Source of the DNA: Streptomyces flavofungini
Lineage (GTDB): Bacteria > Actinomycetota > Actinomycetes > Streptomycetales > Streptomycetaceae
Assembly (NCBI RefSeq): GCF_014650815.1
Contig: NZ_BMVR01000003.1
Span: forward strand, 496,001-560,000
Direction of reading: 5' to 3'
Length of the DNA: 64,000 nt
Shown: positions 18,921-44,986 of the stretch, piece by piece
How positions within the stretch are numbered: the first letter of the stretch is position 1
How the letters are laid out: each line of letters begins with the position of its first letter
Made by a program: the position numbers and the translations under genes
The notes under the pieces: generated by a model
Told to the model about the DNA's origin: nothing
The model's input: the letters and a program-made list of their open reading frames with translations, nothing else
The model's database searches: none

Positions 18921-21900
18921 ACGGCACGGTGGCCCCGGACACGGGGACCGCGGCGCAGCCCGCGCCCGCCGCAGAGGCGGAGCCGGCGCCCCGGCCCGCC
19001 GTCGCGGCCGAGCCCGAGCCCGAGGCTGACCCCGAGCCCGCCCCCGAGCCCGCCCCCGAGCCCGCCGCCGGGCAGACACCACAGCCCACCCCGCCCGGCG
19101 CCCCCGCCCGCACGCCCGGCCTCGTCGACATCGCCGTCATCGGCATGTCCGGCGCGTTCCCCAAGGCCGCGAACCTGGACGCGTTCTGGCGGAACATCCT
19201 GGACGGCCGGGACTGCGTGTCCGAGGTGCCGCCCTCCCGCTGGCCCGTGCAGACGTACTACGACGAGCGGCCCGGCGTACCCGGAAAGTCCGCCAGCAAG
19301 TGGATGGGAGTCCTGGAGGACGCCGACCGCTTCGACCCGCTGTTCTTCTCCATCTCGCCCGGCGAGGCCGAGCACATGGACCCGCAGCAGCGCGTCCTGC
19401 TGCAGGAGAGCTGGCGGTGCGTCGAGGAGGCCGGGTACGACCCCGACGACCTCTCCGGCACGCGGTGCGGCGTCTTCATCGGCTGCTCCGTGAACGGGTA
19501 CGGCGGCAACGTCGACGCGACCGGGCTGAGCGCGCACCAGAACCTCGGCACCAGCAGCGCCATCCTCGCCAGCCGCATCTCCTACACCCTGAACCTCAAG
19601 GGCCCCTGCCTCTCCATCGACACCTCCTGCTCGTCGTCCCTCGTCGCCCTCGCGCAGGCCTGCGACAGCCTCTGCCTCGGCGACAGCGACACCGCGCTCG
19701 CGGGCGGCGTCTGGGTCATCCCCGGACCCGGCGTGCACGTGGCGATGAGCCAGCTGGGCGCCCTGTCGCCGGACGGGCGCTGCTACGCCTTCGACGAGCG
19801 TGCCAACGGATTCGTACCGGCCGAGGGCGTCGGCGTCCTGCTCCTGAAGCGGCTCGCCGACGCCCGGGCGGACGGTGACCGCGTGCACGCCGTCATCAAG
19901 GGCTGGGGCGTGAACCAGGACGGGAAGTCCAACGGCATCACCGCGCCCAGCGCCGAGGCGCAGGCCCGGCTGCAGAAGCACGTGTACGACAAGTTCGGCA
20001 TCGACCCCGGTGACATCGAGCTGGTCGAGGCGCACGGCACCGGCACCGCCCTCGGCGACCCCGTCGAGATCGACGGCCTCGTCGACAGCTTCACCGCGCG
20101 CACCGACCGCCGCGGCCACTGCGCCATCGGCTCGGTGAAGAGCAACATCGGCCACAGCGCGTGCGCCGCCGGAGCGGCCGGTGCCCTGAAGGCCGTCCTG
20201 GCCCTGGAACACGCGACGCTGCCGCCGACCGCGCAGTACGAACGCCTCAACCAGCACATCGACCTGGACGGCACGCCCTTCTACGTCAACACCCGGGCGC
20301 GCGACTGGCGCGGCGGCGACCGGCCGCGTCTGGCCGCCGTCAGCTCCTTCGGGTACAGCGGCACGAACGCCCACATCGTGCTGGGTCAGGCCCCCGCGGC
20401 GACCGCCGGTACGGGGGAGCGCGACGGCTCCCGGCTCGTCGCGCTGTCCGCCCGCACCGCCGGTCAGCTCCGGGACCGGGCGGAGCAGCTCGCCGCCCAC
20501 CTCGAAGCGCACCCCGGCCTCGGCCTGCGCGACGTCAGCCACACCCTCGGCCGGGGCCGCAAGCACTTCCGGCACCGCCTCGCGCTCGTCGCGGACAGCA
20601 CCGCCGAGACCGCGCGACGGCTGCGCACCTGGCTGGAGACCGGCAGCGCGCCGTACGCGTACGCGGGCGACCACAAGCCCGCACGCCCGGCACGGCAGGA
20701 CCCGCGGACGGGGCACGAGGTGACCGACGCGGCGCGGCTGCGGGCCCTCGCCGAGGGGTACGCCCAGGGCGCGGCCGTCGCGTTCGCGCAGCTCTACGCC
20801 CCCGACCGGCGCCCGGCCCGCGTCACCCTGCCGACGTACCCGTTCGCGCGGGACTCCTACTGGCTTGATAGTGACAGCCCGTCACCTGCCGGTGCCGCGC
20901 CGCCTGTTGAGCCGTCCGACGGGCCCGTCTCCGGCCCCGGCGCGGTGCTGTCCCTGGAGCCCTGCTGGACGCCCCTGACGACGCCCGCCGCGCCCGCCGC
21001 CGAGCCCGCCGACCGGGTCGTGTGGCTGGTCGGCAGCGGAGCGGACGCCGGCGCCGGGGACGCGCTGCGCGCCCGGCTGCCCCGCACCACGGTGGTGCGG
21101 ACGTTCGACGTCGACGCGAAGGGCGCCCTGGACGCCGAGTACACGCGTCTGACGCAGGACGTGCTGGGGGAGCTGCGCACCCGCATCGCCGGTGGCGAGC
21201 GGCCGGGCGGGAGCTTCGTCCAGATGGTGGTCCTGGCGCACGCCGCACCGGCCGCCCAGGTCCTCACCGGGGTGTCCGGACTGCTGCGCACGGCCACCCT
21301 GGAGCACCCGTGGCTGCGTACCCAACTCCTTGAGCACCACGACCCGTTCGATGCCGCCGACGCCCGGTCCGCCGCCGCGCTCACCGACGCCGTCGAGTTG
21401 GGCGCCCGCGCCCGCACCGAGCACCACATCCGCCAGCAAGGCGGACAGCGGTACGCCAGGCGGCTCACCGAGACGACGGCGCACCCGGCGCCCGGAGCCG
21501 CCGCGCCGTGGCGGGACGGCGGCGTGTACCTGATCACGGGCGGCAGCGGCGGGCTCGGCCCGCTCGTCGCCGGGGAGCTGTGCCGCGCCCTGCGCACCGG
21601 CACCGTCGTCCTCGTCGGCCGCTCCGCCGCCGACACGGCACGACAGCGCGTGGCCGCCCTCGCGGCCCCGGGCGTCACCGTCGAGTACCGGCAGACGGAC
21701 GTCACCGACCGCCTGGCCGTGGACGCGCTCGTCGAGGACGTCGTCACCCGGCACGGCGCGCTGCACGGCATCGTGCACTGCGCCGGAGTCCTCCACGACG
21801 GCTACCTCGCCACGAAGACGGACGCGGACCTGCGCGCCGTCCTCGCCCCCAAGACCACCGGCCTGGTGAACCTCGACGAGGCCACCGCCCACCAGCCGCT

Positions 21901-24900
21901 GGACCACCTGATCGTCTTCTCCTCCACGGCCGCCGCCCTCGGCAGCCCGGGACAGGGCGACTACGCCGCCGCCAACGCGTTCCTCGACGCCTACGTCGAC
22001 CACCGCGCCGACCTGGCCGCGCGCGGCCTGCGCTCCGGCCGCGCCCTGTCGATCGGCTGGCCGCTGTGGGCCGACGGCGGCATGCGCGTCGACGAGGCGG
22101 CCCTCGCCGGGCTGCGCCGGATCGGCGTCACGCCGCTGGCCACCGACGACGGCCTGCGCGCCCTGTCCGCCGCGGTAGCGGGCGGGCGGAGCCACCCGCT
22201 CCTGCTCTGCGGCGACCCGGCGCTGCTGCGCACACGGCTGTCCGCGCAGCTCACCACGGACCCGCGGGCGCTCCCGCCGGTGCGGCAGACCCCCGTCGGC
22301 GCTCCGGCCGGCGAGCACCACCCGGCCGACGCGGGCCACACCCGGCGCACCTGGGAACACACCCTGGTCGCCGCCGTGTCGGACCAGCTGAAGGTCCCGG
22401 CCGAAGAGATCGACGGGGACGGGGAGTTCGGGGACTACGGCTTCGACTCGATCAGCCTGACCGAGCTGGCGCGGCACCTGAACGACACCCATGGCCTGCA
22501 CCTCGCGCCCACCGTGTTCTTCGAGCACACCACCGTCTCCGGGCTCGCCGCCCACCTCGCCGAGCAGGCCCCGGCGCCTGCCGCACCCGCCCCTGCGCCT
22601 GCCGCACCGGCCCGTGCCGCCGCCCCCGCTTCCGTGGCGCCGGAGCCTGCCGTCGCCGATCCGGACCGGCTCGACGCGATCCGGCACGCGGTCATCGCCA
22701 CCGTGTCCGAGCAGTTGAAGGTTCCGGCCGAAGAGATCGACGGGGACGGGGAGTTCGGGGAGTACGGCTTCGACTCGATCAGCCTGACCGGGCTCGCCGA
22801 GCGCCTCGGCGACTGGTTCGGCCTGCGCCTGGCGCCGACCGTGTTCTTCGAGCACCGGACCGTGGACAGCGTGGTGGCGCACCTGGCGGAGACGGCCGGG
22901 CCGACGGCGCTGCCGCAGCCGTCGGCCCCCGCATCCGCCGTCTTCCCGGCCGCCGAAGTCCCCTCCGCGGGCCCCAGCCCTCTCGGCGCCACCGACTCCA
23001 CCGGCACCCCCGGCGCCGAACCCATCGCCATCATCGGCATGAGCGGCAGCTTCCCGCAGGCCCCCGACCTGTCCGCCTTCTGGGACAACCTGTACGAGGG
23101 CAGGGACTGCGTCACGGAGATACCCGAGGACCGCTGGGACTGGCGTGCCCTGGCGGCGGACCCGAGCGTGTCGCGCGGCAGGAAGCCGGTGCGGTGGGGC
23201 GGGTTCCTCGACGGCGTCGACCGTTTCGACCCGCTGTTCTTCGGCATCTCGCCCCGCGAGGCGCGCACCATGGACCCGCAGCAGCGCCTGCTGCTCACCC
23301 ACGCCTGGCAGACACTGGAGGACGCCGGGTACGCGCCGTCGAGCCTCGCCGGGAGCGACACCGCCGTCCTGATCGGCACCGCGCCCAGCGGCTACGGCAC
23401 CCTCGTCCAGGGGGAGCCGGAGGGCGAGGACGGCTACGCGGCGACCGGCGTCTCCGGCTCCGTCGGCCCCAACCGCGTCAGCTACCTGCTCGACCTGCAC
23501 GGCCCCAGCGAGCCCGTGGAGACGGCGTGTTCGAGCTCCCTCGTCGCCCTGCACCGGGGCGTCGAGCTGCTGCGCTCCGGCCGCAGCTCCCTCGCGCTCG
23601 TCGGCGGCGTCAACACGATCGTGAGCCCCGACCTGCACATCGGCTACAGCCGCGCGGGCATGCTGTGCGAGGACGGCCGCTGCAAGACGTTCTCCGCCCG
23701 CGCCGACGGCTACGTACGCGGCGAGGGCGTCGGCGTCCTCCTCCTCAAGCCGTTGCGCGCGGCCCGCCGCGACGGTGACCGCGTCCTCGGCGTCATCCGC
23801 GGCACCGCCGTCAACCACGGCGGCCGCGCCCACTCGCTCACCGCGCCCAACCCGCGCGCCCAGGCCGACCTCCTCAAGGACGCCTACCGCGACGCGGGCG
23901 TCGACCCGCGCACCGTCACCTACGTGGAGGCGCACGGCACCGGCACCGAACTCGGCGACCCCGTCGAACTGAACGGCCTGAAGAGCGCGTTCGGCGAGCT
24001 GTACGCCGAGACCGCCGGGACGCCGGACCGCCTCGACACCCCGGCCCGCTGCGGCCTCGGCTCGGTCAAGAGCAACATCGGGCACCTCGAACTCGCCGCG
24101 GGCGTCGCCGGAGTCATCAAGGTGCTGCTCCAGATGCGGCACGCCACCCTGGTCGAGAGCCTGCACTGCGCCGACCTCAACCCCTATCTGGACTTCACGG
24201 GCAGCCCCTTCGAGGTCGTCCGCGAGCGCCGCCCGTGGCAGCGTCCGCGCGACGCCGCGGGCCGGGAGATCCCGCGCCGGGCGGGCGTCAGCTCCTTCGG
24301 ATTCGGCGGCGTGAACGCGCACGTCGTCATCGAGGAGTACGCCGACGACTCCACCGGCGCGGGCACCGGCACCGACGAGCAGCACGAGGAGCACACCGTC
24401 ATGGGTTCGCACGCCGACGCGCACACGGGCACGCGGCACGGGACGGCCCAGACGCCCGCAGCGGTCCCGGCACTGATCACGCTGTCCGCGCGTACCGCCG
24501 CACAACTCCGCGCGCGGGCCGGCCAGTTGCGCGACCACCTGCGGGCCGGGCGCGTCGACCGGCAGCGCCTCGCCGACCTCGCGTTCACGCTCCAGGTGGG
24601 CCGTGACGCCATGGAGGAGCGCATCGCGACCCGGGTCGACTCGCTCGCCGAACTGGAGCGCAGGCTGGAGTCGTTCGTGGCGGACCCGGACGCCCACGAG
24701 GGCTGGCACCGGGGGGCTGTGTCCCGCCGGTCGACGGCCGCCGCGCCGGATGCCGGGCGGCTCGCCGAGTCCGGGCGCGCGCTCGCCGCAGGGGCGTACG
24801 ACCAGGTGCTCGCCGACTGGGTCGCGGGCCACCCCGTCGACTGGCGGGCGCTGTCCACGGCGGGCCCCCGGCCCACGCGGATCGCCCTGCCGACGTACCC

Positions 24901-27900
24901 GTTCGCCGACGAGAGCTACTGGGCCGGACGCGGCACCACCCCCAAGACGGCCGCCACGCCCGCGCCGCCCCTGCCCGACCCGTCCGCGTCCGGAGCGCAC
25001 CCGATGCTGCACCACGCCGCACCGGATGTCGCGGGCGACGGCGCGCCGACGGCGTACCGCACCGTCTTCGACGGCCGCGAACCCTTCCTGAACGACCATC
25101 AGGTACGCGGCCACCGCGTCCTGCCGGGCGCCGCGCACCTCGAAATGGCGCGCGCCGCCGTCGCCCGCACCGCCGGGGCGGACAGCCGCGTCCGGCTCGG
25201 CGACGTGGTGTGGCTGCGGCCCGCCACCTGCGCCGCCGATCGCCTGGAGACGCGGCTCGACCTGAAGCCGACGGCCACGGCGGACACGTACGCGTACACG
25301 CTGCACACCGTCGGACCCGACGGCGAGCCGCTGCTGTCCAGCCAGGGCCGCGCGAGCGTGGCCGAGGCGCCCGCCGAGCGTCCCGCGCTCCCGCTGGCGG
25401 ACCTGCGGGCCGCCTGCGCCACGGCCGGCTTCTCCGCCGCCGAGATCTACGCCCTGTACGACCGCGTGGGCATGGCGTACGGCCCGGCGCAGCGCTCCCT
25501 GACGACGCTGACCGTCGGCACCGACACCGCCGGACGCCCGCAGGCACTGGCCGAACTGCGCCTGCCCGCGGCGGCGGAGGCCATCGGCGGCTACGGCCTG
25601 CACCCGAGCATCCTCGACGGCGCCCTGCAGGCGACCATCGGGCTCGGCCTCGGCGCCCGCACCGGCCCCGGCGAGCCGCCCGCCCGGCCCGCGCTGCCCT
25701 TCGCCCTGCAGGAGCTCGACGTCCTGGCCGCCACCCCGGCGACCGCGTACGCCTGGATCCGCTACCAGGACGGCAGCCGTCCCGGCGACACCTCCGCCAA
25801 GCTCGACGTGACCCTCCTCGACGAGGGGGGACGGGTGTGCGCGGAGCTGACCGGCCTGCTCGCGCGGGTGCTGCCCGCCGAGCCGACCGACGGCGCGCCC
25901 CTCGCCGAGCGCGCCCTGCCGTACCTGCGCGGCCAGCTCGCCGCCGCGCTCGAAGTCGACCCCGAACGCCTCGACGCAGACACGCCGTTGGAGTTCTACG
26001 GCATGGACTCCATGATGGCGATGGAGCTCACCCGGCACCTGGAGGACACCTTCGGCGTCCTGTCTAAGACGCTGTTCTTCGAGGTCCGTACGATCCGGGC
26101 GCTGAGCGAGCACTTCGCGGTCGAGTACCCGGAGCGGCTGCGGGCCGCGCTCGGCGCGGAGGCCGGGGACACCGGTGCGGGTGACCGCGTGCGGGCCGCT
26201 CCGGCGCAGTCGGACGCCCCCAGCACGGTGGGCTCCGTATCGGCGTCGGTCCCCTCTGCTCCCTCCTCCGCCCCCTTCACCGACGACATCGCGATCGTCG
26301 GCGTCAGCGGGCGCTACCCGCAGGCGGCGAACCTGGACGAGTTCTGGGACAACCTGCGCTCCGGCCGGGACTGCGTCACCGAGGTTCCGGCGGACCGCTG
26401 GGACCCCCGTGACCACGAGGGCACCTCGCGGTGGGGCGGGTTCCTCGACGGCGTCGACCGCTTCGACCCGCTGTTCTTCCGGGTGTCGCCGCGCGAGGCG
26501 GAGTTCCTCGACCCCCAGGAGCGGCTGTTCCTGGAGTGCGTCCACCACACCCTGGAGGACGCCGGGTACACCGGCGAGTCCCTGGCCCGCCAATCCGCCG
26601 AGCCCGGCGGCACCGGGGGCCTGGTCGCCACCGGCAAGGTCGGCGTGTTCGTCGGCGTGATGTACGAGGAGTACCAGCTGTACGGCGCCCAGGCGCAGGC
26701 ACGGGGCCACCGCATCGCGCTGTCGGGCAGCCCGTCGTCCATCGCCAACCGCGTCTCGTACTTCTACGACTTCCACGGCCCGAGCATGGCCGTGGACACG
26801 ATGTGCTCGTCCTCGCTCACGGCGATCCACCTGGCCTGCGAGGCCATCCGGAGCGGCCAGTGCGAGGCGGCGGTCGCGGGCGGCGTCAACGTGAGCGTCC
26901 ACCCGAACAAGTACGTGATGCTGAGCCAGGGCAACTTCACGTCCAGCGACGGCCGTTGCCGCAGCTTCGGTGCGGGCGGCGACGGCTACGTGCCCGGTGA
27001 GGGCGTGGGCGCGGTCCTGCTCAAGCCGCTGCGGCGGGCCCTGGCCGACGGAGACCAGATCCACGCGGTCGTCAAGGGCACCGCGCTCAACCACGGCGGC
27101 AGGACCCACGGCTTCTCCGTGCCGAACCCGGCCGCCCAGGGCGACGTCATCGCCCGCGCGCTCGGCCGCGCCGGAGTCGCGCCGCACGAGCTGAGCTACC
27201 TGGAGGCGCACGGTACCGGCACGTCGCTCGGTGACCCCATCGAACTGGCCGGTCTGGTCAAGGCGTTCGGCCGCACGGCCGGTGCGACCGGGACGTCCGC
27301 CGCGACCTGCGCCATCGGCTCCGTGAAGTCCAACATCGGCCACTGCGAGAGCGCCGCCGGTATCGCCGGGGTCACCAAGGTGCTCCTCCAGATGCGCCAC
27401 GGCGAGCTGGTGCCCAGCCTGCACGCGGAGGCGATCAACCCGAACCTGGACTTCGAGGGGACGCCGTTCACCGTGCAGCGCAGCGTGCAGCCGTGGCACG
27501 GGCAGCGCGTCGCGGGCGTCTCCAGCTTCGGCGCGGGTGGCGCCAACGCCCATGTCGTCCTGGCCGCTCCCCCGGCGCGGGGCGAGGCCGCCCCCGCCGC
27601 TTCGCCGCGTACCGTCACCGTGCCCCTGTCGGCCGCGACCGAGCCCCAACTGGTCGAAGCCGTAAGGCGGTTGCGTACCCGCGTGGACGAGCTGGCCGAC
27701 GGTGATCTCGCCTCCCTCGCCTGGACGCTGCAGACCGGGCGGGTCGCGCTGGAGGAGCGGCTGGCGTTCACCGCGGACTCCCTGGCGTCGCTGCGTCGCA
27801 CCCTCGACACGTTCCTGGCCGCCCCCGGCGCGTCCGGTGACTGGGTGCGCGGTCGCGTCCAGCAGGACCACGGCCCTGCCCGGGCCACGGGTGCGGGCGG

Positions 27901-30900
27901 GGTCCTCGCGCCTGAGGAGTGCGTGCGCCGGTGGGTCCGGGGCGAGGCTGTGGACTGGGAGGGGCCCTACGCGGAGGACGGTGCGGCCCGTCCGCGGCGG
28001 CTGAGTCTGCCTGGTTATCCCTTCGCGCGGGAGCGGCACTGGCTCGACCTGGAGGCGGGCGGCGGGGTCGTCCCGACCGCCCAGCCTGTTGCTTCCGCCG
28101 CGCCCGTCGGTTCCGTCGATTCGGTCGCGCGGGACGTCGAGTCCGAGCACGTGCTCCTGACGTATCCCGTGTGGGAGAACGAGGAGCTTCCCGGCACGGG
28201 ACAGCACCCGGAACCGGCCGCCGACGCGGCGGCCGTGCCGGTCGCGGAGCGCCACGTCGTCGTCGTGGGCCGCCTCGCACCGGACGAGGATTCCGCGCTG
28301 ACGGCGGCTCTGACGGCCGCGCTGCCGGGTGCGGTGCACCTGGAAGCCGTGCGGGTGGCGGACGACGCCCCCTTGGACGAGGCCTACGCGGCGGCGGCGC
28401 AGGCCGTGTTCGCGTGCGCGCGCGCCCTGCTGAGCGGTGGGGTGCGCGGCGGCGCGCTGCTGCAGGTCGTGCTCGTCGGCGACGGCAGCGGGGACGGCGG
28501 CCGGGAACCGGCGGGCCGGACCGTGTTCGGCGGTCTGAGCGGGCTGCTGAAGACCGTGTCCCTGGAGAACCCGAAGCTGCGTACCCAACTCGTCGACTGC
28601 CTCGACGGCGCGGCACCGGCCGTCGTCGCCGGGCGACTGCACGCGGAGACGGCCCCCGAGACCGCCCCCGAGGTGCGGTACCGCGCGGGCCGCCGCCAGG
28701 TCAGGCGGCTGACCGAACTCGCCGCGCGGCCCGCGGAGCCCACCGTGCCGTGGCGCGCGCGAGGCGTCTACCTGATCACGGGCGGCACCGGCGCCCTGGG
28801 CCTGCACACGGCCGGGGACATCGCCGCGGCCACCGCGGGCGCCACCGTCGTCCTCACCGGACGCTCGGCGCTCGGCGACGCACAGCGGCGGGCCGTCGAG
28901 GACCTGCGGGCCGCCGGACTGACCGTGGACCACCAGCGCGCGGACGTCACCGACCGCGCGGACGTCGAGCGGCTCGTCGCGCACATCACCCGCACCCACG
29001 GGCCGCTGACCGGCGTCGTGCACGCCGCGGGCGCGGTGCGCGACAACTTCGCCGTGCACAAGACGCCGGAGGAGTTCGAGGGTGTCCTGGCGCCGAAGGC
29101 CGCGGGCCTCGTGCACCTGGACGAGGCGACCCGGGACCAGCCCCTTGACCTGTTCCTCTGCTACTCGTCGATGACGGGCGCCCTCGGCAACGCGGGCCAG
29201 GCCGACTACGCGGCCGGCAACGCCTTCATGGACGCCTACGCCGCCCACCGGGGCCGCCTCGTGACCGCCGGGCTCCGGCACGGCCTCACCCTCTCCCTGA
29301 ACTGGCCCCTGTGGGCGGACGGCGGGATGAGCGTGGACGCCGCCACCGAGGAACGGCTGCGGCGCATGGACCTCACCCCCCTCGACACCGAGAGCGGGCT
29401 GCGGGCCCTGCGCACCGGTGTCGCGGCCCGGCGCACCGGCCTGGACGACGGCCAACTGCTCGTCGTCGCCGGACGGCGCGAGGCGCTGCTGCCGCGGCTG
29501 ACCGCGCGACCCGGCGGGACTCCGGAGGACCGGCACCGCCCGGCTCCGCGGGCCGAAACCCCGGCTCCGGGCGTGGAGCCCCCGGCTCCGGCCGAGCCCC
29601 GTACGAGCACGGCCGGGGACGACCGCGCCCTGCTCGACCGCACCCGGCGGCACCTGCGCCGGCACCTGGCCGCCGCCCTCAAGCTCGGCCAGGACCGGCT
29701 CGACGCCGAAGTGCCCCTGGAGCGCTACGGCATGGACTCCGTCCTGGCGATGAACCTGATCGCCCAGTTGGAGACGGACTTCGGCACCCTGCCCAAGACG
29801 CTGTTCTTCGAGGTCCAGACGGTCCGCGAGCTGGCCGAGTACTTCGTCGCCCAGCACGAGGAGGCGCTGCGCGCGCTGCTCGGCGTGCCGGTGGCCGTAC
29901 CCGTGCCCGCGCCTGTTCCCGGGCCCGCTCCCGCCCCGGCCCCCCGCCCCACCCCGCCCACGCGGAACCCCCGCGACGAAGGCATCGCCGTCATCGGCCT
30001 CGCCGGACGCTACCCGGGCGCCGCCGACCCCGACGCCCTGTGGGGCCTGCTCCGCACCGGCGCCGACTGCGTCACCGAGGTCCCCGCCGACCGCTGGGAC
30101 CACGACGCGCTGTTCGACCCGGACCGGGACGCGCCCGGCAAGAGCTACGGCAAGTGGGGCGGATTCCTCGACGGCGTCGAGCAGTTCGACCCGCTGCACT
30201 TCGGCATCTCGCCACGCGAGGCCGAGACCATGGACCCGCAGCAGCGGCTGTTCCTGGAGACGGTGTGGCAGCTCCTGGAGGGGAGCGGCGTCACCCAGGA
30301 GGCCATCGAGCACGGCTACGGCCGCCGGGTCGGCGTGTACGTCGGCGCGATGTACCAGATGTACCGGGCCGACCCCGCCGACGTGGTGCGCTCCGCCCTG
30401 ACCTCGGCGGCCTCGTACAACCTGATCGCCAACCGCGTCTCGCACTTCTTCGGACTCGAAGGACCGAGCCTGGCCGTGGACGGCATGTGCGCGTCGTCGG
30501 CCGCCGCGATCCATCTGGCCTGCGCCGATCTGCTGAGCGGCGACAGCGAGCTGGCGATCGCCGGAGGCGTGAACCTGACGGTCCACCCCGACAAATACCG
30601 GGCGCTGTCCCGGGCGGGCCTCCTCGGCAGCGGCCCCGGCAGCCGCAGCTTCCGGGACGGCGACGGCTATCTGCCCGCCGAGGCGGTGGGCGCCGTGCTG
30701 CTCAAGCCGCTGGCCGCCGCCCGCCGCGACGGCGACACCGTGCACGCGGTCATCAAGGGCAGCGCCTCGCTGCACGGCGGCCGCGCGGGTCAGTTCATGG
30801 CGCCGAGCCGCAGGACGCAGGTCAACGTGGCCCGCAGGGCCCTGGAGAAGGCGGGCTGCGACCCCGCGTCGATCGGCTACGTGGAGGCCGCGGCCAACGG

Positions 30901-32274
30901 GTCCGCGCTCGGCGACGCCGTCGAGGCGGGCGCCCTGCGCGAGGTGTTCGGCGACGTCACCGAGCCCATCGCGCTCGGCTCGGTGAAGTCCAACCTGGGC
31001 CACCCCGAGGCCGCGTCCGGCATCGCCCAGCTCACCAAGGTCGTCCTCCAGCTGCGCCACCGGGAACTCGCACCGCGTACGGCGGTCGGTGCCCCCAACC
31101 CCGAACTCCGCCTGGACGAGGGTCCCTTGCGGCTGTGCGAGACCTTGACGCCGTGGGAGCCGCGGGCCGGCGGGCCCCGGCGCGCGCTGCTCAACTCCGT
31201 CGGCGCGGGCGGCAGCCACGTCAGCCTCGTCGTGGAGGAGGCGCCGGCCGCCGAGGCCCCCGAGGCCCCGCGCCCCGGCACCGACGAGCCGCAGCTGATC
31301 GTGCTCTCCGCCGGTGACGCCGACCGGCTGCGCACCGCGGCCCGGCTGCTGCGCGACTTCGTCGAGCGGGCCGACGGGGAAGGCGACGGCGCCGCGCTCG
31401 CGGACATCGCCCACACCCTCCAGGCGGGCCGGGAAGCCCTGCCCGCGCGCCTCGCGTTCGTCACGGACTCCCGCGCCGGGCTGCTCCGCGCGCTCGCCGA
31501 GTTCCTGGCCGGGCACCCGCCGTACGCCCAGCTGTACGTGGGCGACGCCGACGCCGGGGCGGGCACGCTCGGCGACCTGCTCGCGGGCGGCCACGGCGAG
31601 GCCTTCGTGCGCGCGCTCCTCGCCGACGGCGAGCTCGACCGCCTCGCCGAGCTGTGGGTGCGCGGCGGCCGGATCCCGTGGCGCGACCTGCACACGGGGC
31701 GGGGGCGCCGACTGGTGCCGCTGCCCACGACCGCGTTCCGGCGCAAGCGGTACTGGGTCGGCCACACGGGCACGCTCACGGCGCCCGCACCCGACCCGGC
31801 CGCACCGGCCGAGGCCGAGAGCGATGCGCGTCCGGCGACCGGCGGCGCCGACATCCTGCGCTACCTCGCGGACTACTTCTCCGCGGCCCTCGGCCTCGAC
31901 CCGGGCGAACTCCCGCTGGACAAGGACCTGCACAGCGTCGGCGCCGACTCCATCCTGTGGGTCCGCCTGCAGCGCGCGGTCGACGCCGACCTCGGGCTCA
32001 CGCTCACCACACGGGAGATCGTCGAGCTGGCCACCCTGGAGCGCATCGCGGAGCGGCTCACCGCCAAGCGCGCCCCCGACACCGGCCGACCCGACGTACG
32101 CGAAGCCGCAGCAGCCGTACCGGAAGAACCAGAAGCACCAGCCGTGCACGAAGAACCAGCCGCACCAGCCGCACCAGACGCACGCCAAGCGCGGGCCAAG
32201 GCCCTGGAGGAGTTCCGCCAGGGCCACGTCGGACTCGAAGAACTCAAGTCACTCATGAAGGAAGCACCGGGCGC

Positions 32275-32278
<4 letters not shown>
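18020..32278 (+). CDS. trans-AT PKS megasynthase B
   Basis: A 4752-residue protein starting at the ATG that overlaps the stop of A (TGATG). A frame without stops extends further upstream inside A, but homology begins exactly at this ATG, with an ACP. Order: ACP-ACP-ACP, KS-KR-ACP-ACP, KS-DH-ACP, KS-KR-ACP, KS0-ACP, then a short charged C-terminal tail. All units are polyketide, no AT is present, and the first three ACPs belong functionally to the split module begun in A. The last KS lacks the His of the EAHGTGT motif and is probably a transfer-only KS at the switch to the NRPS protein C. The tail (motif [15 protein letters not shown]) looks like a docking element for C. The stop overlaps the GTG of C by 4 bases (32275-32278). 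Confidence 0.96.
18050..18920 (+). other. Triplet of beta-branching ACPs
   Basis: Three carriers separated by Pro/Ala/Glu-rich linkers carry [20 protein letters not shown] and [10 protein letters not shown]. All keep the phosphopantetheine Ser and all have Trp at +6. From established work on mupirocin-type systems, that Trp marks ACPs recognised by the HMG-synthase cassette. The second and third are close copies of each other; the first is more divergent. Confidence 0.85.
22391..22463 (+). repeat. Direct repeat copy 1 (ACP core duplication)
   Basis: These 73 bases encode the conserved core of the first of two tandem ACPs. They match 22718-22790 at 71 of 73 positions by eye, an offset of 327 bases. 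Identity that high at silent positions points to recent duplication or gene conversion. Confidence 0.85.
22718..22790 (+). repeat. Direct repeat copy 2 (ACP core duplication)
   Basis: Second copy of the 73-base ACP core at 22391-22463. The flanks of the two ACPs diverge at once on both sides, so only the attachment-site helix and its approach are shared. Confidence 0.85.
23020..26150 (+). other. Protein B module: KS-DH-ACP
   Basis: The KS has ETACSSS (near 23518), EAHGTGT and KSNIGHLE. The DH (about 24985-25890) has [12 protein letters not shown] (25091-25127, HxxxGxxxxP) and ILDGALQ (DxxxQ), so it looks active. The ACP has YGMDSM. There is no KR in the module, so the DH must either work on a hydroxyl made by the previous KS-KR module or depend on a KR acting from elsewhere. 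Confidence 0.82.
26278..29880 (+). other. Protein B module: KS-KR-ACP
   Basis: The KS has DTMCSSS, EAHGTGT and KSNIGHCE. The KR has [18 protein letters not shown] and ADYAAGN, so the catalytic Ser and Tyr are present. The ACP has [10 protein letters not shown] beta-hydroxy product is expected. Confidence 0.82.
29980..32065 (+). other. Protein B terminal module: non-elongating KS0-ACP
   Basis: The KS keeps its nucleophile (DGMCASS, near 30478-30498) and the last His (KSNLGHPE), but the HGTGT region reads EAAANGSA: the His codon position is GCG (Ala) at 30890-30892. Loss of this His abolishes decarboxylative condensation in known KS0 domains. The ACP reads VGADSI, Ser intact. This is a typical transfer module before an NRPS. 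Confidence 0.85.
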
Positions 32279-44934
<12,656 letters not shown>

Positions 44935-44986
44935 GCCCCGGCCTCGTCGGCAACCACCCACCCACCCCTCCAGCGAAGGCGCGCAC

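Larger units (their letters stand above)
19125..22890 (+). other. Protein B module: KS-KR-ACP-ACP
   Basis: The KS has DTSCSSS (near 19620), EAHGTGT and KSNIGHSA, so it is active; it would accept the beta-branched chain. The KR has ITGGSGGLG (near 21532-21560), FSSTAAALG and GDYAAAN. Two nearly identical ACPs follow (about 22345-22565 and 22675-22890), each with YGFDSISLT. Confidence 0.83.
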
